A DNA stretch of 64,000 nucleotides, taken from NCBI GenBank assembly GCA_963924555.1, contig OZ004586.1, positions 1,488,001-1,552,000 of the forward strand, given 5' to 3'. Positions 1-10,697 of the stretch are shown here, piece by piece (position 1 is the first letter of the stretch; each line of letters starts with the position of its first letter). The translations under genes were made by a program, and so were the position numbers. The DNA comes from Crambe crambe (Eukaryota > Porifera > Demospongiae > Poecilosclerida > Crambeidae). The notes under the pieces were generated by a model. It was given only the letters and a program-made list of their open reading frames with translations, was not told where the DNA came from and did no database searches.

Positions 1-90
1 AGCTACCCAATTGACCATAAAATAAAAGGCATTGGAGATCCGTGTCCAGAAAATTTAGTTGTACTGACTCGATCCACAGTGGTCTTCTGA
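1..90 (+). CDS. 3' end of a Death-SH2 family gene (partial)
   Basis: Frame 1 reads from the window edge to TGA at 88-90. It gives the SH2 C-terminal signature SYPIDHKIKGIGDPC, matching RYPIDHRINGIGDPC near the end of the SH2 exon at 2074-2533. The downstream sequence (gatgcatgcacacac) also matches the 3' flank of that gene, so this is the previous member of a tandem array. The tail after the SH2 core ends in VVF and has no CAAX box. Everything upstream lies outside the window, so a Death domain is only inferred from the paralogues. Confidence 0.75.
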   Translation, partial: SYPIDHKIKGIGDPCPENLVVLTRSTVVF

Positions 91-684
91 TGACTCTAAC
101 TTGTCGTATTATTAGGATGCATGCACACACTTTGTGTACTGTTGTTACTGCAGTTTCATTGTCGTTAAAATTTTTTCATTAGTTGCTACTTATATCTGAT
201 TTCATACTTATTTTTGTGTGTGTTAACTAACTCTTTTAGCATTAAATTTCATTGTCAGATTATTATTACCACTACTGCTACTTCTTGTGTATTAACCCAT
301 GACATTATTATGTCATAGTATCTATAGCTATAGGTTCTAGGAATGTGTATGAATGGGAGAACATGACCTGAACTAATGCATATAGCAAGTGTGCCACTTG
401 TTTACTCACTTGCAAGAGGTATTGTTTGTTGATACATGCAGTTTTAATATCTTGAGCATGCTCCAAGCTGTTTGGTTACAGTCTGAAAATTCTTTGGGCA
501 CTAATTGTGTTGTGTTGTGTGCATTATCCAAGCTGATCTAAGCTGTTTAATGAGTACAAGAAATTAGCTAAGATCACATTGACAGGTTTGAATGTAAACA
601 ACAATCGTGTGTTGTAGTCACTTTAAATGGCTCTCTGTATGCATGAAGTACATAGTAATTATAGAGTAAAGGTAGTCAGTCAAG
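91..684. other. Intergenic region between Death-SH2 genes
   Basis: No coding signal seen. The last ~130 bases resemble the sequence before the next family member (2760-3057), including a match around 'attgacaggtttgaa', so the promoter region was copied with the gene. No clear TATA box or other element can be assigned. Confidence 0.5.
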
Positions 685-2533
685 ATGGCACAAGCAATGG
701 ATACAAGTAAGATAGCAAAGTACTAGATTGCTCATTATTTACTGATTGAAATTTAATATCCCAATAGCTATTGAGAAAGTTAATTCAGCAATTGATGTGC
801 TAAGTAAGTTAAATTCTGATGGTAGCTCATAGTGCATGAAAGACCATGATTGAGAAAGTTAATTCAGCAACTGATGTTTTAAGTAAGTGATCAATTTTGG
901 CAGCATTAAAGGCCATAATGAAATAGTGTCCAAGTATTATAGGGTATTATTTCAACAGATGAAGATGACTTATTTGATATCATGGAAGAATTAGAGTCCA
1001 TGGTTTCCAAGTGGAGAACCATAGGGACAGCTTTGGGCTTGAAGCAAGATGTCCTGGAAAGCATATGCCACACTGAACACAACGATCAAATGCAGATGAC
1101 CAAAATGCTTACTGAATGGTTAAGGAGGAACTATGATACACAGAGATTTGGTTTGCCTACATGGGAGAAATTGGTGGAAGCAATAAAAGCCAGAACTGGT
1201 GGAGGTAACACAGCACTCGCTCAGAGAATAGCAGAGAAGCACTTAGGTAAAAAAGAAATGGCTTAAGTCTGTATGCATCTTTTCTCCATGGTGATGCCAT
1301 AGTAATGGGAGACATGCTCTTTAGACAAATACTATTTTTCAAGGCTGCCTTAGATCCCGTTGCTATGTGGTTGCTATGTGCATTAAATCAGCAAGTGTGC
1401 ACTAATTCTGTAGGAGTGCACTAATTTTGTAGGAGTGCACATACTATTTTTCAAGGCTGCCATAGTCACTGTCACTGTGGAGAAAAGATCTTTATTGCTA
1501 CTTAAATGAGGTTTATTTATACAGTCATGATTGCTAGTTATCCAGAGCCACAACCAAGAGTAACTCCATTATCAGCTCAGTCTGAAGAAGAGTAAGTAAT
1601 AATCGTGCCCTAAGAAAATAAATTAATCCTCACTTTCCATGCATGAAGCCCTTCAAAGGGGAACCATTTCTTATGCTGTTGCTTCAAGACCACACCTAAG
1701 ACCTCTACCAATCCTATAATGTCGGTATCTCACTGTGAACCGTATGTTAAATAAATAAAATTAAAAATTCAATAGTACACTTAGTGAATAAACGAGTGTT
1801 AGTTAGCTATTTTCAATGTTCATGGTGATATTCAACAATGAAAATTAATCACATGAATATTAATTACCTTGTGTAAAATAGTGTAAAAGCTAATTACAAG
1901 TAAGCTGTAACAACATCATTATATATCATCCAATTTACAGCTTGTGTATCAAACCTGGCTGCATTGGGGGGGGGGGGGGGAGGGGGGGGAGGGGGGAGGG
2001 GGGTAGTAACCCGTTGTCTAGGTATTCCATATAAACAGGTGTCAAGGCAGCTATTTTGTCCCTCCAAATGCAGCTTAACCAGTGAAAGGATAGAAATAGC
2101 AGTTCCTTCATGGGCACTTCAAGATATCAAGAATCACCCCAGCTACCATGGTGCCATGACTGGAGCAGAAGCAGAAGAAAGGCTGAAGCAACATGGTGGC
2201 AACTGCTACCTCATACGATACAGTGATGCCAATGAGGTGTATGTCCTCTCAGTGATGAGAAGAATCGACAAAGCCAGTGTAATGGAACCAATATCAGCAC
2301 ATTTCAAGCTTAACATTATCAAAGGAAATCCTGAAGGGAATACATATGAAATTGAAGGAACAGAGAAGAAGTTTGATGATATTTCAGAGTTGCTGCATTA
2401 TTACCATAGGTACCCAATTGACCATAGAATAAATGGCATTGGAGATCCCTGTTCATGCAATTCCTCATACAATTCCTTATGCAATTCCTCACTAGACCTA
2501 GATGCTAAGACTCTATACTATACACCATTATAA
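685..2533 (+). CDS. Death domain + SH2 domain adaptor (gene 1)
   Basis: Five exons: 685-706, 768-803, 959-1246, 1525-1591, 2074-2533. All junctions use GT/AG and the phases agree, giving about 290 aa. The start ATG sits in the context tcaagATGGCACAAGC, shared by three paralogues. Residues ~20-115 form a Death domain (SKWRTIGTALGLKQDVLES, then PTWEKLV, then GNTALAQRIAEKH). A short Pro/Ser linker follows. The SH2 domain starts near residue 160: YHGAMTGAEAEERL, then CYLIRYS carrying the phosphotyrosine-binding arginine, then AHF with the betaD histidine. The last 25 residues are Ser/Asn/Tyr-rich with no CAAX. Death folds assemble oligomers and SH2 binds phosphotyrosine, so an adaptor role is inferred. 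No catalytic domain is seen. The last intron has a G-rich tract (1967-2004) before an acceptor with a good pyrimidine tract. Confidence 0.85.
849..882 (+). pseudogene. Decayed tandem copy of exon 2 of gene 1
   Basis: Bases 849-882 repeat exon 2 of gene 1 (encoding IEKVNSA-DVL) almost exactly, including the downstream gtaag donor. The preceding base pattern is accatg instead of an AG acceptor, so the copy probably cannot be spliced in. It lies in intron 2 of gene 1. Confidence 0.65.
1967..2004. repeat. G-rich tract in the last intron of gene 1
   Basis: Nearly pure G interrupted by single A residues. It could form a quadruplex and is error-prone in assembly. A polyglycine reading here is an artefact, because the real SH2 exon acceptor is at 2072-2073. 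Confidence 0.8.
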
Positions 2534-2948
2534 AGTATCAAGAGTCATGCTTGTTATAATTATTAGGATGCATGCACACACTTTTTGTACTATTGCCACT
2601 GTATTTTTTAGTTGAACTTTGTACTTACTTGCTTACTCATTTTTCTGTTTGTGTCTCATAGTTCTATTAACTATACCAAACCGCTTGGAGCACATGCATG
2701 CTCAAGATAATCTACATGCAATACCTCTGATCACGTTGTGCATTAATTAAATCCAAACTGTTATGTTACTATAACAAGTAAGAAAGCAGGTAAAATGACA
2801 TTGACAGGTTTGAAAGTAAATATCATAATGATAAGTTGAAAGTAAACAACACAACATCAAAGAACAGTCATGCATTGTATTATAAGCAATCACTTCAACT
2901 GTGTATATGTATATGTACTAAGTGGTTTCAGGGGCTCTCTGTAAAAGT

Positions 2949-3020
2949 GTATGTATGTATGTATGTATGTATGTATGTATGTATGTATGTATGTATGTAT
3001 GTATGTATGTATGTATGTAT
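2949..3020. repeat. (GTAT)n microsatellite
   Basis: About 18 uninterrupted copies of the tetranucleotide gtat, about 40 bases upstream of the start codon of the second complete Death-SH2 gene. The matching promoter at 25.7 kb lacks it. Copy number may vary between individuals. Confidence 0.95.
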
Positions 3021-3057
3021 ATACTATAATAGAGTGGAGACTAGCTAATCAGTCAAG

Positions 3058-4550
3058 ATGGTACAAGCAATGGATACAAGTAAGATAGCAAAGTAGCTAG
3101 TAGATTGCTCGTTATTTACTGTATCCTATAAAATAGCTATTGAGCAAGTTAATTCAGCAACTGATGTGTTAAGTAAGTTACAGTATTCTGATCAATTTTA
3201 TGGTAGCTCATAGTGCATGAAAGACCACATGTTAGTGTGTTACCAGAGACTCTAATGGTATTATTCCAACAGATGAAGATGATTTATGTGACATCATGGA
3301 AGAATTGGAGTCCATGATTTCCAAGTGGAGAACTATAGGGATGGCTCTGGGCTTGAAGCAAGACGTGCTTGATGCCATAAGCCATGCACATCAAAACGAT
3401 GACCAAATGCTGATGACTAAGATGCTGACTGAGTGGCTGAAGAGGAATTACAATGTGTCTAAATTTGGCAAACCCACGTGGAAGAAGTTGGTAAAAGTAG
3501 TGAAGGCCAGAGTGGGTGGAAACAATACAGCACTAGCTCAAGAAATAGCAAAGAAACACTCAGGTTAAAAAAAGGTAAAGAATTGGAGAAGAATATATTG
3601 TTTGCTTATATGCAGTGACAATAACAAAGAAGATATCAAAGCCAGCGACGCTTAATAGGAAGAAATCAAAGCTGAAAGAATTGTAAGTAGCTATAGGAAA
3701 TCCTTAAATGCTAATCCTTGCATCTTCAAGAGGAAAATACCAAGATGTTAATTATAACAGCATTAGCTATACTACAACAGTATAACATTAGAGACAGAAT
3801 CTCACTTCAGATAGTGATATAATCTCTTCATGTCACTTGAAATTCCATGCAGAAGCTCAAAGGTGACCTGCTTCAGCTCCTGTTTTAAGGCTAGAGAACA
3901 TGAGTCTATGCCATTGGGTGATCAACAAAATGGCAAACAAGCTTCATCTGAAGGCACAATCACTCCTACAGATAGCATCCCTCCAATGTCCATATCACCC
4001 CTTGATCTTTCTCCTGAACATACTAGTACCAGGTAAACATAAAAACATTTTGTGGAATATGGAATGGGCATATTCAATTATCTATACCATGCATGTAATA
4101 ATATTAGCCTCATAAAGTGGGGCCTGGGTATGAGGCTAGAAATTATAATACTCTCTCTACAGACCAATAAGGTCAGCAGTTGCCTCTTGGCAGCTCGAAG
4201 ACATCAAGCACCACCCAAGTTACAATGGATCCATGACAGGGAAGAAAGCAGAGCTCAGACTCCAACAGCATGGAGGAAACTGCTACCTCATTCGATACAG
4301 CGAGGCTAACTCAACCTACGTCCTTTCAGTTATGAAGAGATCGGCAGAGTACAAGAACGGACTAAAAGCAGCTCATTTTCAACTCAATGTCATAAAGGGG
4401 ATTGGTTTCAACGAGTATGAAGTAAGGGGCTCCGAGAAGACCTTTTACGACATCTTCGAGTTGCTTGAATACTACCAGAAAAATCCAGTGGATCACTCAA
4501 TACAGAGTATCGGAGAAGCTTGCCCCATGCAAAGAGATAGTTGCATATAA
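3058..4550 (+). CDS. Death domain + SH2 domain adaptor (gene 2)
   Basis: Six exons: 3058-3079, 3137-3172, 3273-3563, 3616-3682, 3853-4032, 4163-4550. The phases agree throughout, giving about 327 aa. Exons 1, 2 and 4 have exactly the sizes of their gene 1 counterparts (22, 36 and 67 bases). The Death domain reads SKWRTIGMALGLKQDVLDA ... GKPTWKKLVK ... GNNTALAQEIAKKHS. A very basic exon follows (KPATLNRKKSKLKE), then a Ser/Pro/Thr-rich linker exon absent from gene 1. The SH2 domain has YNGSMTGKKAELRL, CYLIRYS (binding arginine kept) and AHFQLNVI. The C-terminus is QRDSCI, with a near-terminal cysteine but not a CAAX box. The donor after exon 3 is the weaker gttaaa; not splicing there would end the protein after the Death domain (GGT TAA), which could give a Death-only isoform. 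A decayed duplicate lies at 25.8-27.2 kb. Confidence 0.87.
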
Positions 4551-5397
4551 GTATATGATTCACTGTTGAATGCTTATTGATATCCAAAAATTGAATTAAT
4601 TAACATGGAATTTTGTGGCTCTGAATTATGACAGTGCATAATATTGTTAGTATGGGACTTTTTGGGAAGTTTGCATCAATTTACAATAATTATAGAGAGC
4701 AAGTAATAATATTTGTTGTTGGGATTATATTCCATTCCATGTGAATATCAATCATGTTCCATTCCACATTACATTTCCATAAAGTCAAGGCAAACGTGCC
4801 ATTGCATCAGTCACATTAATTGAGTGAAGATTTTTTCCCCTCAGTGTGCATAAAGAGAACAAAGATATGGCCAGTAAGTCATACTATAAATTATGATAAG
4901 AATTACCAGGGTTCTCCCCAGGATGTACTGAAGGCATAGGGGAAAGACCATATGATCAACCATGAAGGGAGGGGCCCAACTAATACCGGAAATGCATCTC
5001 ATATAACATAAAGTGTTTTTACTGTGTATATAATTATACTGATAAGTGTATAGGTAAATTGGAGCTTCTTTTTTTTCAACCTTGACATAGCAGTTATATG
5101 TATGGACACACCACCAAAAGAGCAATGTGAATTGATGCTATTAGCTATGCACACAGTCACATGATGTTTGATGTATTGGACTTTAGAATAAACAAGACTG
5201 AAGTGCTGAGATAACATCAACAGTCTTATCATCTAGAGTAAACAATGTCTTAGATAGCCAGACTTGACTATACAGTTTCTACTTTAGACTATAAAAATGC
5301 ACACAAGAAGTTCAGAAATCAATTCTCTGAGCTGCAGTAGATTAGTTCTCTTCTTCCTGACACAAACACTCAGTGCTAATCAATAATTGCCAAAACC
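4551..5397. other. Intergenic stretch, duplicated at 27.2-28.3 kb
   Basis: No gene seen. Most of this interval recurs at 27218-28275 with small indels, as part of the large duplication. The ~200 bases before 5398 (through cacaaacactcagtgctaat) are conserved in both copies and probably hold the promoter of the downstream microexon gene. Confidence 0.6.
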
Positions 5398-7201
5398 ATG
5401 GACATACGTAGCTGTCACTGCCTTACGTATCAACCCATGAGCATAGCTACATGATGATTTTGACTATGATCCATAATGCAGGTGACTATAATGAAGCCAT
5501 CCGAATACGAAATATTGATCACAGCAGGCAGCCATACAACACCTATCCAGCCAATTACCCACCAAGAGCTGGTTTAGGAGGTATGTTGATGCACTGGTAT
5601 AGTTATGAGACCATACTAGCATGTGAAATGTTCAACTTCATGCCCCTTACCCATCTCATTAGCCTTATCCATGCAGGAAAGGCTTTTTGTTGCATGAATA
5701 TTTTCATTCTTTATTATTACAGACAGCCCTTATCGACATCAAGAACGAGGTAATAAATGTGTGTTATGTTTAACAGGACAAATCTCATGGTATTGGATCA
5801 TACTGAGCTCAATCAAAAGAAGCTAATGAGCCTGTCCATAGGAAAGGTTTTTTGTTGTTATATTTTCGTTCTTTAGCTATTATTACAGAGTATGATGACA
5901 ACCATTATCAACATCGAGACCGAGGTAATAAATAATGTCACTCTGTGTTATTTTAACAGGACAGATCTCAAATACTACAATACTGTCAAATACTATATAC
6001 TATTGTTAGTAGGCAATGAGGCTTTTTGTTGTTGTATGTTATTACAGAGTATGATGATAACCTTCATCGACATCAAAACCGAGGTGATAAATAATGTCAT
6101 CACACGTTGTATTATTTTTATGGAATTCCATCATTTTGAAGGTCCAAGAGAACCTCATGCCATTCCTGGAGAAAATGTATGTGAAATAGCTAGAAATCAT
6201 AATAAGGTAGCCTAGTCATCTCCTCATACACAGTACTGCAGGGGCCCAGAAGTATACACTCGCCAGTTTACTGGACCAGAAAGTAAGTCCCATCATAATA
6301 ATCATATGATAAAAAACAAGCAAGCAAGCAAACAAACCAATAAACCACTGTTATTCTAAATAATGCCCACCCCAGCAAGTATTCTATGGTGTGTGTTATT
6401 TAGACCTCTTTACCACGTGCATATCTGTAAAGCTCGGCTATTATTATTGAGGTACGTAGTACGTAGCTATAGCATCTTTTATACACATACAGTTCAATCA
6501 CAACTTGCTGACCAAAGACGAAGAGTTGAATCTGAAATTGTAGAGAGTCCCAGTCCCGCAGTAATACAACCAGCCGATGACCCGTCACCACAACATGTTC
6601 CACCCAATGGCTATGATCCGTCACTACAACCCACTCCACCAGATGGCAACGACACCCATATGCATAACAGCAGTCGACCTGGAATTGTACATAAGTATAA
6701 CATCAGGCTAGCTTAGCCCTAGAACGAACCCAATTGATCTCTATACTATATTGTAGTGTTTCTACCTGTACTGACACAGATACTAGCTATAACTGATGTA
6801 TTTGCATTATCCTACAGAGAACTGCATTAATTACATCCGTAGTTCCAGAAAACAGTTTAATGGGAGAGCATCAAAGCTATCATAACAATATCACTGGAGA
6901 AGAGGCTGTACGTAGGCTCAGGAGGCACGGTGGAAATTGCTACCTCACTCATTACAGCGAAATTCAAATGTGCTATATATTATCTGTGTATCAGAGAACC
7001 CCAACACGTACGACAAAACACTTCAAGATTATTTGTACAGGTGGAGAGTGCAGGATTGATGGGAAGATGAAAACATTTGGAGATATTGATCAGCTACTGG
7101 TGCACTATGAGGGGAATAGAATTGATCCAGCATTTCCAAATATAGGGGAACGCTGCACAGAAAATTGCCCACATCATAGGAGCACCTGTATCATACTGTA
7201 A
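5398..7201 (+). CDS. Microexon SH2 protein with CIIL CAAX box; binding Arg replaced by His (gene 3)
   Basis: Proposed exons: 5398-5407, 5482-5580, 5723-5749, 5889-5924, 6048-6083, 6493-6686, 6818-7201. The joined frame is open, about 261 aa. Exons 2-5 are short phase 1-1 exons encoding Tyr/Arg/His-rich pieces (DSPYRHQERG, EYDDNHYQHRDRG, EYDDNLHRHQNRG). Exon 6 is Pro-rich. The terminal exon is an SH2 domain (YHNNITGEEAVRRLRRHGG) ending in CIIL, a CaaL box expected to be geranylgeranylated. The SH2 core reads CYLTHYS: the normally invariant phosphotyrosine-binding arginine is His, whereas the paralogue at 9527-9910 keeps CYLTRYS. The start exon and the donor at 6686 are weak calls. A possible extra exon near 6242-6280 was not placed. 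It may be the 5' part of one gene that can use either this SH2 exon or the one at 9527. Confidence 0.7.
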
Positions 7202-7840
7202 GACGAATACACCGAAAATGAGACTTTGGACACTGTTCTTACTGTATATGGTTAATGACTTTGATACTTCTAAATTTCTACATGTACTTTTAATTGCTAC
7301 TGTTTGAATTTGATTATTGTTGCCATAAAAATAATTCCACGAACAATTATTTCTGCAGCAATATTTTTGAGTGTCTTGGAATAGTAAAACGTTTATACGA
7401 ATATTAGCTAAATATTAAATCTCATGGCCAGCTATATATAGCTAATTAATAATTACATCAGCATTCTGTCACATGATGCCACAAATAACAGTTACACTAA
7501 CCGTTTTTTATTTATATTCATTCAGGAATTCCCCACATTAACAATACATTACTAATGACAATAACTGCCATTCTTCTTGACACAATACTTATACCATAAG
7601 CTGCTTTCATTGCCTAAGCAGTCCTTTATATAGGTTGCTATACCTTCTATAAATGCAACTATTTCTGTGAAACTCCAGCATAATCACTGCTGCCTGTTCT
7701 GTTCTGTGTTTAGCTTCATAATATAATTATTGTGGACTGATGCTCAATATGAAGTAGGCATCTATGAAGAATGGCATATTGTAAGTGATGTATGTGATCT
7801 CATTGGATGACTTGATATCCCTTTTACTATATACATGCAG
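7202..7840. other. Spacer between SH2 exon and next microexon block
   Basis: No convincing exon. This interval, together with the SH2 exon before it, has no counterpart in the duplicate locus, where the 6.5 kb exon equivalent (29063-29200) is followed directly by the 8.08 kb exon equivalent (29256-29294). Confidence 0.5.
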
Positions 7841-9910
7841 TATCTCCTGGCTATGATAATCATCCAGGTGAGTAACTTGTCCACTGATCACACTATTTAT
7901 GGCTAAAATATAACAGATTCTGAGTTGGGCCAGAGATATGTTGATGGTCATGGCTGTATGAAATATTCCCATCGTGTTATGCGAACCATTGACGAAGGAA
8001 ATTCAAAAAAATCATGTGAGTATAATGAATATGCAGAGAGTTAACGTTAGGTAGTTGTATCACCCAATTCAAACAGCTATACATCACAATACTGGCATGG
8101 CAGCAAACTTCCAAGGTATGATGGAATGCCAATCCTATATACAACATTCATTGCATGCATTTTTGTAGATCAATATCACGGGGGCCCAAATGAACGAAGG
8201 TCATCAATTGTATCAACTGGCTCACAAGGTGAAATATAAATTATGCAGTTCTATGAGGTATAGTATCTCTTATCATATTGTGCACACAGCTCGTAGATCC
8301 TCTGTATCGTCATACTCTAGCACATCACAAGGTCAATTATTATTGGTGTCTATATAGCTATATAGTGCAGGGCATAATGCATGGATCATGTGATTAATAA
8401 TGATTACATAATTATTTATACACAGGATACAGCCCTAAACTATCCCAGCCAAATAGGGACTATAGGGAATCAGGTGAGTTTGCTGAGAGTGCAATTCATT
8501 ACGTGTTGTAGTAATGAGTCTATGCAATACTATACTTTACAACAATAAAGGCCTCTTGTATACTTGCTACAGGCAAGTATACAGGCTTGTATACTTGCTA
8601 AATACAGGCTTGTATATATGCACTAAATGCAGACTGGCCAAAACTCTATATAAAGCTATAATAACTGAAGTCCTTAATTACAATTGCACAATTGTACACA
8701 GTGCATAGGGCAGGCGGAGAACCCAGTCGTCATTCCAGACCTCCTGAATTTCCCAATGAGATGAACTATGAAGGTAATGTGAAAGCCATGGAGAGCAACA
8801 TCTAGAAAATGTGACAGTTAGATTCTGTGTGATTTACTTCCAGCATGCAACTATGTCCAAGGTAATCCACCAGCTGCAGTTCCACCAATGCCTCAAAATT
8901 ACCAGCACTACCAAGGTATGATTAACTAAAAGGTTGAGTTAGCAAGTGACTCACCAAATGGATGTAACTGCAATAGGAAATGTTTACTATCATATATGCT
9001 GTACCTTCCAGGTGAGCAGGACAATTACAGACCGACTGGGAGAAGACAGAGGGTTAGTTAATGAACAGGTTTTAGGCAACAGAGTATGATCACACATCCA
9101 CCCATGTAGCAAAATACCAGACTTATAACGCTAGCCGTCCCTGCCGAGAACATACTAGAAAATGAATACGCAGCACTTCCAAACCAGTCAAGTCATCAAG
9201 TGCCATACACCAACAACAGCCTAGGTAATCTTGTAAGCAATGCACACCCTTACTCTATAGGAAATGATATCTTATTTGAATAGCTTCTACGCATGATGCC
9301 AATCACAGACAAAGAGCAGCTAGAGGAGTGGAAGAAATTGAAGAAGATACACAGCCTAAAAGTGTGAGCACAATAATAATAGAGAAACCTCTGATGACAA
9401 GAATGGGAATTCTGATTGAACTTTATAAGATGTAGCTAGTTATAAAGAGTTATATATATTATGTGCACAAGTAAAAATATCAAATCAGATCAGCATAATT
9501 ATGTTCTATCTATAATAATATTACAGCCCACTACTCTCATCACACTAGCAGTTCGTGAAAATGATTTGATGGGAGAGCATGCAAGCTACCACCAAAGCAT
9601 CAGTGGAAAAGAGTCTGAACGTAGGCTCAAGAAGCATGGTGGGAACTGCTACCTCACTCGCTACAGTGAGGTTCAAAAGTGCTACATACTGTCAGTGTAC
9701 CAGAAGACCCCCACATATGTAGTAAAGCATTTTGAAATTGTTACTCAGAACCAAACATACAGCATTAAAGGAGCTGGACGTCAATTCAACTCGATAGATG
9801 AGCTCCTTCAGCACTATGAACGAAATCGACTTGACCCAGCACTGATGACCATTGGTGAATGCTATACACAAGAAAACTATCAACAAAGAAGAGAATGCAT
9901 ATTACTATAA
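7841..9910 (+). CDS. Microexon SH2 protein with CILL CAAX box (gene 4; 5' end unresolved)
   Basis: Twelve exons fit GT/AG and phase: 7841-7867, 7917-8015, 8077-8115, 8169-8228, 8290-8331, 8426-8473, 8702-8773, 8844-8915, 9012-9052, 9110-9224, 9284-9363, 9527-9910. That gives about 359 aa without the start. No start exon was found immediately upstream, so the block may be spliced from the exons at 5.4-6.7 kb. The linker is low-complexity, rich in Ser, Asn, Gln, Pro and Tyr. Many exons end in Gln-Gly split by the intron (NFQG, GSQG, HYQG). The SH2 exon reads YHQSISGKESERRLKKHGG, CYLTRYS, KHFEIV and ends RRECILL, a CaaL prenylation box after basic residues. A minisatellite follows the stop. Confidence 0.8.
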
Positions 9911-9929
9911 AAATGACCATTCTGTGAAT

Positions 9930-10045
9930 GATTAACTGTTAAAGAGTGATTACTTATTAGAGTGATTAACTGCTAAAAGTGATTACCTGTTAGAGTGATT
10001 ATCTATTAGAGTGATTAACTGTTAAGTGATTACTTTATCATTGTA
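9930..10045. repeat. Minisatellite, unit ~ gttagagtgattacct
   Basis: Six or so imperfect ~17-base units directly after the CILL stop codon. The same unit is expanded after the paralogous stop (31010-31245) and after 3' fragments at 37.5, 38.1 and 39.5 kb, so it travels with this gene's 3' end. Confidence 0.85.
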
Positions 10046-10137
10046 TTAACTCTTCAGTCTGCATACACTCAACAGAACATTATACTCACTTAACAATAAA
10101 AATGCAATGATATATATATATAGCTATGTTGCTCAAA

Positions 10138-10318
10138 TTCTACCAGAAAAATCCAGTGGGTCACTCAATATAGAGCATCAGAGAAGCACGGGAAATCCAT
10201 TTAGAAGTAGACATACTTGCCCCACCAATACGCAATAATACTATAAATAATATATCAAGCATTGGCAGACCATGTTCTAGAGATGGAAGAAGACAAACAA
10301 TGCCTCAGTATGAACAGC

Positions 10319-10349
<31 letters not shown>
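10138..10349 (+). pseudogene. SH2 3' fragments and a poly-C tract
   Basis: Bases ~10138-10190 resemble the end of the Death-SH2 exon (YQKNPV...SI, as at 4470-4515). They run into sequence matching the SH2 end of the 12.2 kb gene (SISSIGRPCSRDGQRQT, seen here as SSIGRPCSRDGRRQT at about 10250-10300). Both are broken and lie out of any gene context. A run of about 30 C follows at 10320-10349, an assembly risk. This looks like a recombination junction between two SH2 subfamilies. Confidence 0.6.
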
Positions 10350-10351
<2 letters not shown>

Positions 10352-10697
10352 ACAACCATTACTTGCTAAGGGGAAGGAAGGATATTCTGATTTCAAATTT
10401 GACATTGGGTGAGTCAAAGCCACCAGTGCACATAATAGTTATTATGAAGATTAAATTGATCACAATGTTCCTAATAAAAGTACATGATTGTGTGATTTTT
10501 TTTGCAGCAAATGATAAAGATGGCAGCATTCATTATAGCTACGTATAACACTGAGCATGAATCTCATTACTGTCACATGACTACCCTGAACAATTTTCAA
10601 ATCATGAATAACATTTAGTTACTTGGGACACACCCGATCATTATAGCTAGCCAAAGGGGATGAATATGTATATCAGTCTGTTGCCCAGAGCTAAATA

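Noticed and set aside
1157-1342. Minus-strand open frame over the Death exon of gene 1
   Set aside because: Antisense shadow of a well-supported exon; no recognisable motif.
1964-2073. Polyglycine N-terminal extension of the gene 1 SH2
   Set aside because: Reads through the intronic G tract; the acceptor at 2072-2073 fits phase and pyrimidine tract better.
2836-3048. Open frame through the gtat microsatellite
   Set aside because: Produced by the repeat (VCMY repeats); no gene features.
6242-6283. Additional gene 3 exon after ctgcag (GPEVYTRQFTGPE)
   Set aside because: Protein-like, but the entry phase does not match the neighbouring exons and the duplicate copy is broken in the same frame.
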